Shown here: piece after piece, positions 8,220 to 14,451 of the stretch
Position numbering within the stretch: the first letter of the stretch is position 1
Layout of the letters: the number at the start of each line of letters is the position of its first letter
Assembly (NCBI GenBank): GCA_020201525.1
Contig: JAIVGO010000115.1
Coordinates: 1 to 34,655 of the forward strand
DNA: 34,655 bases
Origin: Actinomycetota bacterium
GTDB taxonomy: Bacteria; Actinomycetota; AC-67
Direction: 5' to 3'
The notes under the pieces: generated by a model
Database searches by the model: none
Told to the model about the DNA's origin: nothing
Seen by the model: only the letters and a program-made list of their open reading frames with translations
Position numbers and translations under genes: made by a program

Positions 8220-9329
8220 CTAGATGAGTCCCATGCCGCGCGCCCACGAAGTTTCGTAGCCCTCGATCGACACGGCGAGCGCTTCCGCGGAAACGTCGAG
8301 CGGATGCGCCGTCTCGACCATCACGGCCACCTCGTCGGTGTACTCCTTCGTCTTCGACGCCTCGATCGCGGCTTGCTGGGGCCCGTGATGCAAGCCCTGC
8401 GGATGCAGCGTCATCATCCCCGGCCCGATGCCGGCGCGCGAGAAGAACTGGCCGTCGTGATAGAAGATCACCTCGTCGTTGTCTATGTTCGAGTGGAAGA
8501 ACGGGACGCGCAGAGCGCCGGGGTCTCCCGTCTCCGTCGGACGCGGCGCGAACGTGCAGACCGCGAAACCCTCGTTCGCCCACGTGCAGTGGACCGACGG
8601 CGGCAAGTGATACCGCGGCGAGACCACCGGTCTGAAGTCGCGCACGTTCAGCCGCACCGGGCAGAGGTCTCCCTGCCAGCCGACGACGTCGAGCGGATGG
8701 TGCGGGTACACGAGCGTCGTGTACGACTGATCGCGCTTGACGCGCACCTCGAACTCGCCTTTTTCGTCGTGCGGGTCCGGCTCCGGCACCCCGAGGACGC
8801 CGGGATCGAACTGCGCGTGCCGGCCGAGCATGCCGCGGTCCGGCAGCCGGTATTCCCCCGTCCCCTCGATGACGAACAGGAACAGCTCCTCGGCCGGAAC
8901 GAACCGGTGCGTGGTGCCTTTCGGCACGATCAAGTAATCGCCCGGCGAAAACGTCAGGGGGCCGTAGTCGGTCTCCATGACGCCGGCGCCCCGGTGCACG
9001 AAATAGCAGAGGTCGCCGTCGGCATCGCGCAGGAAATACGGCATCTCGTCGGCGCGGCGCGAGACGTAGAGCGCGACGTCGTCGTTGCGCGCGACGAGGC
9101 CCCACGCGGCAGCGGCATCCGTTGCGTCCGGCGGCTTCAGCGCGGACAGGTCGAAGGCGCGCGGCTTGAGCGGCCCGTCGATCCGGACCCATGCGGTCGG
9201 AGGATGCGAGCGGTACAGGTGCGCGGCGCGGCCTTCGAACGCTTCGCGCCCGTGCTCCTCTTCGTACGTGCCGTCGGGCAGATCGACGTGCGCCTGCTTG
9301 CTGACGCGGCCTCTCGAAAGCGGAATCAT
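8220..9329 (-). CDS. hmgA: Homogentisate 1,2-dioxygenase
   Basis: Fe(II) cupin enzyme that opens the homogentisate ring to maleylacetoacetate. 369 residues, shorter than the roughly 430-445 of proteobacterial and animal enzymes but with the core intact. Seen: the cupin strands DYGPLTFSPGDYLIVPKGTTH, HPLDVVGWQGDLCPV, and the iron-ligand region FFHSNIDNDEVIFYHDGQF (His and Glu) followed by TLHPQGLHHGPQ (His). The ATG abuts the stop of the dioxygenase upstream (TAGATG, no gap), so the two are translated together. Together with 9330-10424 it forms the ring-cleavage arm of tyrosine catabolism. Confidence 0.93.
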   Translation of the reverse strand: MIPLSRGRVSKQAHVDLPDGTYEEEHGREAFEGRAAHLYRSHPPTAWVRIDGPLKPRAFDLSALKPPDATDAAAAWGLVARNDDVALYVSRRADEMPYFLRDADGDLCYFVHRGAGVMETDYGPLTFSPGDYLIVPKGTTHRFVPAEELFLFVIEGTGEYRLPDRGMLGRHAQFDPGVLGVPEPDPHDEKGEFEVRVKRDQSYTTLVYPHHPLDVVGWQGDLCPVRLNVRDFRPVVSPRYHLPPSVHCTWANEGFAVCTFAPRPTETGDPGALRVPFFHSNIDNDEVIFYHDGQFFSRAGIGPGMMTLHPQGLHHGPQQAAIEASKTKEYTDEVAVMVETAHPLDVSAEALAVSIEGYETSWARGMGLI

Positions 9330-10424
9330 CTACAGGTTCCCCCGGAGCGCTTGCTCGCGCTCGATCGCCTCGAACAGCGCCTTGAAGTTTCCGAGCCCGA
9401 ATCCGCGGGATCCGTGACGCTCGATCACCTCGAAGAACACCGTCGGCCGGTCCATCACCGGCTGCGTGAAGATCTGCAAAAGGTAGCCTTCCTCGTCGCG
9501 GTCGGCCAGGATCGCGCTGCGTTTGAGCGCCTCGACGTTCACCTCGTCGAGGTCGGCGAAACGCTCGCGCACCTCTTCGTAATACGCGTCCGGCACGCGC
9601 AGGAATTCGACGCCGCGCTCCCGCAGCCGCGTCACGGTTGTGAGAATGTCGTTCGTCAGCAGCGCGAGATGCTGCACGCCCGGCCCGCCGTAAAAGTCGA
9701 GGTACTCGTCGATCTGTGATTTCTTCTTGGCCTTGGCCGGCTCGTTGATCGGGAACTTCACGCGTCCGGACCCGTCCCACATCACCTTGCTCATCAGCGC
9801 GGTGTATTCCGTCGAGATCTGGTCGTCCCGGTAGTGCACGAGGTTCGTGAACCCCATGACGCGAGCGTAGTAATCGGCCCACTCGTTCATCTTCCCGAGC
9901 TCGACGTTGCCGACGACGTGGTCGACGATCTTGAGGCCTGCGTCGTTCGGCTTTGCCTTGACGGCGCGAAACCCGGGAAGGAACGGCCCGGAGTAGTCGT
10001 CTCGCTGGATGAGAGAGTGAATGGTGTCTCCGTACGTCCCGATGGCGGCGCGGATCACCTTGCCGTGCTCGTCCTCGAACGAGGTGGGTTCCGCGATGGG
10101 GATCGCGCCCCGCTCGAGCGCGACGCGGTACGCCTCTTCGGTGTCGGGCACGCGGAGCGCGATGTCGCGCACGCCGTCGCCGTGCCTGCGGACGTGCCCC
10201 GCAATGTCGGATTCGGCGCCGAGCGCGCCGGTGATCACGAAGCGAATCTTATGCTGCTCGATGACGTGTGAGACGCGGTCGCGCGTGCCGGTTTCGAGCC
10301 CGGCGTACGCAGTCTCGTGGAAGCCGAACGCCGTGCAGAAGTAGTGCGTCGATTGCTTGGCATTCCCCACCCAGAATTCGACATGATCGATGCCTTGGAC
10401 GGGGAAATCATCGCGTTGTTTCAC
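9330..10424 (-). CDS. hppD: 4-Hydroxyphenylpyruvate dioxygenase
   Basis: Converts 4-hydroxyphenylpyruvate, from tyrosine transamination, to homogentisate. 364 residues, two vicinal-oxygen-chelate halves: IDHVEFWVGNAKQSTHYF at the N-terminus and IVDHVVGNVELGKMNEW in the second half. Iron ligands fit His in the second IVDHVV, His in GVQHLALLTNDI and Glu in TVFFEVIERHG. The C-terminal GFGLGNFKALFEAIEREQ is diagnostic. The GTG start at 10424 is set by an excellent ribosome site, GGAGGTGATC. Gene order is XRE regulator, this gene, homogentisate dioxygenase, all on the minus strand. Confidence 0.95.
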   Translation of the reverse strand: MKQRDDFPVQGIDHVEFWVGNAKQSTHYFCTAFGFHETAYAGLETGTRDRVSHVIEQHKIRFVITGALGAESDIAGHVRRHGDGVRDIALRVPDTEEAYRVALERGAIPIAEPTSFEDEHGKVIRAAIGTYGDTIHSLIQRDDYSGPFLPGFRAVKAKPNDAGLKIVDHVVGNVELGKMNEWADYYARVMGFTNLVHYRDDQISTEYTALMSKVMWDGSGRVKFPINEPAKAKKKSQIDEYLDFYGGPGVQHLALLTNDILTTVTRLRERGVEFLRVPDAYYEEVRERFADLDEVNVEALKRSAILADRDEEGYLLQIFTQPVMDRPTVFFEVIERHGSRGFGLGNFKALFEAIEREQALRGNL

Positions 10425-10467
10425 GAGGGATCACCTCCGCCACCGAGCGTACCACCGCCCCGGCTCC

Positions 10468-10514
10468 GCCTTCACGCGAGATCTCCGCGCCTGCCTTCAC
10501 GCGAGATCTCCGCG
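10468..10514. repeat. 22-bp tandem repeat at the 3' end of the XRE gene
   Basis: GCCTTCACGCGAGATCTCCG plus CG occurs at 10468-10489 and 10493-10514, period 25. The right copy overlaps the last codons and stop (10497) of the XRE gene; the left copy is noncoding and sits just upstream of the dioxygenase ribosome site. It is either a duplication of the gene end or a repeated operator within the 72-nt gap. Confidence 0.8.
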
Positions 10515-11078
10515 AAACCGGTTGCCCACGACGGGCTCGATCAAGCCGGCGTCCGGACACATGCGGACGTGAGAGCGCCACGGGATTTTGCACCGCCAGC
10601 AGACTCTCCCATCGTGCTTTTCGAAGATCGCGCCGATCGACTTTCCGAGCGAATGCGCGATCTGTGCGAGCTCGTCCATCCGCGCCGGACGGGTCGCGCG
10701 CTCTATCCGGGAGATCGTCGCGGACGACAAACCGGTCGCGCGAGCCAGGGATTCGATAGTGAATCCGGCCATGACACGCTCAAAGCGAAGGGCCTGTCCG
10801 ATCCGCTTCACAACCTCGTCTGCGCTTCGCTCTCGTTCGAGCCCATAGTCGGGATGCACGCCGAGCACTTCGCATGCCGCGCGACGCTCGTCCTCACGCC
10901 GCCATTCCTCGTCCGCTTCACGCATCAGCGCCGCGTCCGCCTCGATCTTAGCGAGCGACACACGTCCGATCGCCGATATCCAATCCTCATACTTCCCGTA
11001 CATGTCTTGGATGTATTTGGGAAGCTGCGCGAAGCGCTCGGGCTCCACGCGTTTGATTTCTTTCTGTTCGGTGTCCAT
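10497..11078 (-). CDS. XRE-family transcriptional regulator with C-terminal Cys motif
   Basis: 193 residues. The N-terminal half is charged and helical (YIQDMYGKYEDWISAIGRVS and a run rich in Glu/Arg). An HTH_XRE domain follows at about residues 93-150: ALRFERVMAGFTIESLARAT, GLSSATISRIERATRPARMD, ELAQIAHSLGKSIGAIFE. The C-terminus has CWRCKIPWRSHVRMCPDAG, a possible zinc-binding CxxC plus Cys. It lies 72 nt upstream of, and in line with, the 4-hydroxyphenylpyruvate dioxygenase gene, so it may control tyrosine catabolism; that is context only. The ATG at 11078 has only a weak ribosome site (AGGGC). Confidence 0.8.
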   Translation of the reverse strand: MDTEQKEIKRVEPERFAQLPKYIQDMYGKYEDWISAIGRVSLAKIEADAALMREADEEWRREDERRAACEVLGVHPDYGLERERSADEVVKRIGQALRFERVMAGFTIESLARATGLSSATISRIERATRPARMDELAQIAHSLGKSIGAIFEKHDGRVCWRCKIPWRSHVRMCPDAGLIEPVVGNRFRGDLA

Positions 11079-11207
11079 GCCCTGACGCTAACGGCCGGGT
11101 ACGACAAAAACGGGGTGTCGCCGGCTCCACTTGCGACCGTTGTCGCGATCTTCTCGAAAATATCTTGTGCGTGAGCTGACACCGACCGCGTATGCCTGGT
11201 CCCGGCC

Positions 11208-11427
11208 GCGGGGACAACTACTGCTCCCCACAATCTTTCAATCTGGACGCGTTTTGGATCCAATCAGAGATTTCCTGCGGGCGAAACCATCCCCCTCGCG
11301 CGCCATTCTTTCGAAATGAATCTGGCCCGGGGCCGACGGCGCGGGGACAACTACTGCTCCCCACAATCTTTCAATCTGGACGCGTTTTGGATCCAATCTG
11401 AGATTTCCTGCGGGCGAAACCATCCCC
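11208..11427. repeat. 87-bp direct repeat, two near-identical copies
   Basis: Copies at 11208-11294 and 11341-11427, offset 133, differ at a single base (A11266 versus T11399). Each carries the 10-bp palindrome TTGGATCCAA (11254-11263 and 11387-11396) and a short inverted repeat GGGGA...TCCCC at its left end. They occupy the gene-free stretch 11079-11590 upstream of the XRE gene on the minus strand. I see no convincing coding frame in that stretch. Confidence 0.9.
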
Positions 11428-11590
11428 CGCACGGGATGTCGTGCTCGCGGAAGGGAACACTCGTGCTCCTCGCGCGGAAGTGGACGTCGTGTCGGCGCAA
11501 CCTGAACCATGGCTCGAGGCCAGTCGACGATGAATGAATCTCAAGGCGAAGTCGAGAGTTATGGCGCCGGTGATTTGCCTCGAAATGGAT

Positions 11591-11618
11591 GGAGGGCGAG
11601 ACCGAAGTCTCGCCCTCC
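11591..11618 (-). terminator. Terminator of the DUF11 surface-protein gene
   Basis: A perfect 12-bp stem starting 20 nt after the stop at 11638. Read on the minus strand the arms GGAGGGCGAGAC and GTCTCGCCCTCC enclose TTCG, i.e. a C(UUCG)G tetraloop, followed by ATCCATTTCG. Confidence 0.85.
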
Positions 11619-11637
11619 ACACCTACAAGCCAGCCCC

Positions 11638-13935
11638 TTAAGGACCCGCTCTACCCTCCGGTCCGCGCGACCGGCGGAAGAGCCGCCGCTTCGCGCCTCC
11701 GGATCGAATGATCCGGAGAGGCTCAGATCTCGCCGTCGCTTGGTCGATGACCGCGAGACCCGCTGGTGTCGAAGCCGGCGCAGGCATGAGCCTGACACGG
11801 CGTCCGAACCGCAGGAGCGATCCGACTGCGAGGAGTGCGAGACCGAACAGAGCCATCCCTCCGACTCCGGCGGATCCGGTGCGAGGCAGAGGACGTCGAA
11901 CAACCTCAGCCAAGACAACCGTTACCGTCTCGTCGTCGTTGTCCGTGACCGTGCGGCCGAAGATGTCGGTTCCCGTCGCTGTTCCGACGTTCGTCAACAA
12001 TCCGGCAACCGCAGGCAGCGTCGTGGCCTTCGTCAGGGTGACCGACTCTCCGACGTCGAGCGACGCAATGTCGCCGATGTGTCCGAGCTTGTCGTCGTCA
12101 ACGCTGATGTCGACCAAACGAACGTCGCCGTCGTTCGTGACCAGGTAGGAGTAGGTGACGGTATCGCCCGGCGCCCCAGAAACTGGGGTTGCCGTCTTGA
12201 CGATTGCGATCGACGGCGAAAGCGCCGTGTTGGTCGCGTTTACCCGTACCGTCTGCCCGGCCACGATCGTAGCCACGTTGGACGGATCAAAGGTCGGCGT
12301 GGCGAACCCTTCGGGGACCTGCTCGGTGATGGTGCACACCGAACCTGCAGGAAGCCCGTTCTGGGTTGCCGTGCCGTTTGCGGGAACCACGAGCTGGAAC
12401 TCCGCAACACCACCTGTGCAAGCGACGTCGAACGTGAAGCTCGTCGGGCCGAAAGTCGGAGACGATTTACCAATCGTCAGCGATCCGGGCAGAAGAGCGT
12501 TGGTCGCCGTCACCGTAGCCGTTGCGCCCGGCAGAACTGTGACCGGGTTCGGCGAGATTAACGGCGTGTCGTATCCGGCCGGTACGTCCTCGGCGATGGT
12601 GCACACCGAACCGGCGGGAATCCCCGACTGGGTCGTGCCGTTCGCGTCGTTTGCAGCAACGACCACCGTGTATGGGCTGGCGGCGTCGTTGGTGCAGGTG
12701 ATGTGGAACGTGAAGTTCCCCGCCTCCGGGCCGATCTTCAGAATCTTGATCGCTCCGGGAAGCAGAGAGTTCGAGGCCGTCACCGTCACCGTTTGCGCCG
12801 TGATGATCGTCACGGGATTGGGTGAGATGACGGGAGTTGCGAAGCCGGCCGGGACGACTTCGGTCACGGTACAGACCGAGCCCGCCGGGATCCCGGACTG
12901 GGTGGCCCCAGCCGGGTCGTTCGCGGTGACGGTCAACTGATACGGACTGTTGACGTCGCCGGTGCATGCGATGTTGAACGTAAAGGATCCCGCCGTTGGG
13001 GAAGTCTTCAGAATCTTCAGACTGCCGGGTGCCGGCGGATCCAGGAACGAGATCACCGTGGGGGTGGTCGCGCTCGCGATTGTGATTGTCTGAGTGAGCA
13101 CCGTCGGCAGGCTGTAGCCGGGCGGCGGTGTCACTTCCGTAACGTCACAGTGCGAACCGACGGCTCCGCTGAACGAGATTGTTCCCGTCGTTGCCGTGAC
13201 CAGGCCGACTACCGGGTGAAGAACCGGGTAGGCGATGCCGTTGATGATCATCGGTTGCGTTGCCGGATCGAGTGCGACGTTGGTGCAGTTGGTGATGTTG
13301 AAAACAGCGCCGGCAATCGGCGTTCCGGTCGGGTCCGTGGTCGAGTGCTTCTCCACGCGCGCGTCGCCGCCGATGATGAAACAGGCGGGACCCGCTTTGC
13401 GGTTGGAAGCCTGCGGTGCCGTCGGACCTTGCGTTGTCTTGGCGACGTTGCAAATCTCGTCGCCGATGAGCGCACTCGCCGGAATGTTGAACGTGAAGTC
13501 CAACACGAACGCGGTGGAGTTGACGACGCCACTAAACGTGGCTTCATCAAGAACGTCGTAATCCTTGAGGTCCGTGCCGCTTCCGATGAGGACGCAGTCA
13601 ACGATCTCCCAAGCGTCGCCGACGTCGGCTGCGTTAACCGGATATGCAATCCGGTAAATCGCCGTCCCGCCGGGGACCAACGTTCCACCAATCAGTGTCT
13701 TCACCGTGTTCTCACTGCCCGGTGTCGGAACGATGCCGTTGCAGTTTTCTCCACCCGGCGTAACCGTCACGCCCGGCGGTGGAGCGCCGAAATCGGCAAA
13801 GGCGATCCCACCCATCGCTAGAAGGAACGCGAGGGTCGCTGCCATGACGACAACGACTCTTCGATTCCTCGATGTGGACGGGCGGGAATAGAACAAGCGT
13901 CCTCGCAAACCACGAGAACGCCTCGTTTCCCGCAT
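11638..13935 (-). CDS. Secreted DUF11/SpaA-like repeat surface protein with LPRTG motif
   Basis: 765 residues. A long basic n-region is followed by the hydrophobic VVVVMAATLAFLLAMGGIAFA (Sec signal). The body has a prealbumin-like part with NITNC and VEKHSTTDPTGTPIAGAVF, then three tandem units of about 90 residues (start LKILKTSPTAGSFTFNIACT, middle SGIPAGSVCTVTEVVPAGF, end VTASNSLLPG), each with two cysteines, then one DUF11 domain (IAIVKTATPVSGAPGDTVTY). The end holds LPRTG (about residue 685), a hydrophobic segment and arginines, like a sortase signal, but 49 further residues follow the arginines. ATG 13935 was chosen for the strong site GAGGGGGAG just upstream; an earlier in-frame start adds 23 residues with no such site. 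Likely a wall- or membrane-anchored adhesin or structural protein. Confidence 0.85.
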   Translation of the reverse strand: MRETRRSRGLRGRLFYSRPSTSRNRRVVVVMAATLAFLLAMGGIAFADFGAPPPGVTVTPGGENCNGIVPTPGSENTVKTLIGGTLVPGGTAIYRIAYPVNAADVGDAWEIVDCVLIGSGTDLKDYDVLDEATFSGVVNSTAFVLDFTFNIPASALIGDEICNVAKTTQGPTAPQASNRKAGPACFIIGGDARVEKHSTTDPTGTPIAGAVFNITNCTNVALDPATQPMIINGIAYPVLHPVVGLVTATTGTISFSGAVGSHCDVTEVTPPPGYSLPTVLTQTITIASATTPTVISFLDPPAPGSLKILKTSPTAGSFTFNIACTGDVNSPYQLTVTANDPAGATQSGIPAGSVCTVTEVVPAGFATPVISPNPVTIITAQTVTVTASNSLLPGAIKILKIGPEAGNFTFHITCTNDAASPYTVVVAANDANGTTQSGIPAGSVCTIAEDVPAGYDTPLISPNPVTVLPGATATVTATNALLPGSLTIGKSSPTFGPTSFTFDVACTGGVAEFQLVVPANGTATQNGLPAGSVCTITEQVPEGFATPTFDPSNVATIVAGQTVRVNATNTALSPSIAIVKTATPVSGAPGDTVTYSYLVTNDGDVRLVDISVDDDKLGHIGDIASLDVGESVTLTKATTLPAVAGLLTNVGTATGTDIFGRTVTDNDDETVTVVLAEVVRRPLPRTGSAGVGGMALFGLALLAVGSLLRFGRRVRLMPAPASTPAGLAVIDQATARSEPLRIIRSGGAKRRLFRRSRGPEGRAGP

Positions 13936-14013
13936 AAGAACTCCCCCTCTCCCCAGGCGGCCCCCACGGCCGTCCTGTCTTTCGATTTGATGCAAACGCA
14001 TCACCGGAAGTTC

Positions 14014-14043
14014 ACGCTATGTGTCCACCGGTGACGCTGTGTG
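14014..14043. repeat. Paired 10-mer upstream of the surface-protein gene
   Basis: ACGCTATGTG (14014-14023) and ACGCTGTGTG (14034-14043) are 20 bp apart, two helical turns, and enclose the palindrome CACCGGTG. They lie about 80-110 bp upstream of the surface-protein start and could be an operator. No regulator is identified. Confidence 0.45.
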
Positions 14044-14057
14044 ACAAAGAATAACGT

Positions 14058-14112
14058 TTCGGCAGGTTTCCCGTCAATAGGATTCTCCTCCCTATTGCCT
14101 GCTTCGGCCGAA
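14058..14112. other. Strong nested hairpin in the gene-free stretch 13936-14288
   Basis: Nested inverted repeats: TTCG/CGAA outside, GCAGG (14062-14066) with CCTGC (14098-14102), and CAATAGG (14075-14081) with CCTATTG (14091-14097). The right-hand arms are contiguous, while the left-hand arms are separated by an 8-nt bulge. Read on the minus strand the terminal loop contains GAGGAG. The direction and role are unknown; it could be in the leader of the surface-protein mRNA. A 34-codon reading frame with a GAGGAG site (14144-14248, plus strand) is the only other item seen nearby. Confidence 0.5.
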
Positions 14113-14231
14113 CCTAAACAATCCGCACTGGTGCGAGGAGAAGATGCTGGTAGCGGGGACGGAAACTCTGAACTCTCAACCTTCGAGTGAGGATGCGCTC
14201 GAAGTATTTTCCTGGGAGTGGTTAGGTCATT

Positions 14232-14274
14232 CGACCCGTCCGAAATGAGCCAAGTGGGCCGGGTTCATGGGTCG
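14232..14274 (+). other. Second hairpin upstream of the pilus promoter
   Basis: CGACCC (14232-14237) pairs with GGGTCG (14269-14274); inside it ATGA (14245-14248) pairs with TCAT (14265-14268) and GCC (14249-14251) with GGC (14257-14259). It ends 15 nt before the -35 box of the proposed pilB promoter. It may be a terminator or an upstream transcript element. Confidence 0.4.
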
Positions 14275-14288
14275 CAATAAACGTACTA

Positions 14289-14317
14289 TCGACCACACAG
14301 AGAGAGGCCTCTACAAT
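14289..14317 (+). promoter_or_regulatory. Proposed promoter of the type IV pilus operon
   Basis: TCGACC (14289-14294), a 17-nt spacer and TACAAT (14312-14317) match the sigma-70 boxes at 4/6 and 5/6. Transcription would start near 14324, giving a leader of about 130 nt before the pilB GTG. Confidence 0.5.
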
Positions 14318-14320
14318 CAG

Positions 14321-14383
14321 TTTTGCCGTTGCAGTGCTCAACTGCCCACGGGGGGTGCCGAAGATTGGCAAAAGGGCTTGAGC
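14321..14383 (+). promoter_or_regulatory. Candidate pseudoknotted leader RNA before pilB
   Basis: In the proposed pilB leader TTTTGCC (14321-14327) pairs perfectly with GGCAAAA (14367-14373). Within that, GCAGT (14331-14335) pairs with ACTGC (14341-14345) around the loop GCTCA (14336-14340), and that loop is complementary to TGAGC (14379-14383) outside the closing stem. Together this is a compact pseudoknot about 20 nt before GGGAGGAG. I do not recognise a known riboswitch class. Confidence 0.45.
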
Positions 14384-14451
14384 GAATTTGGGGCTGTTCT
14401 CGGGAGGAGTGAGGGACCATCGCGTTCGGACGACGGGGGCAAGACGCCGAC

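Noticed and set aside
8206..9882. 558-codon minus-strand frame over homogentisate dioxygenase
   Set aside because: Same strand but another frame, Arg-rich and without motifs; the true frames of hmgA and hppD lie underneath.
11208..11427. CRISPR array
   Set aside because: Only two copies of an 87-bp unit with one 46-nt gap; repeat length and number do not fit CRISPR and no cas gene is near.
14144..14248. 34-codon ORF with a GAGGAG site upstream of the pilus promoter
   Set aside because: The ribosome site is too close to the ATG, the peptide has no recognisable feature, and its end overlaps a hairpin; kept only as a remark.
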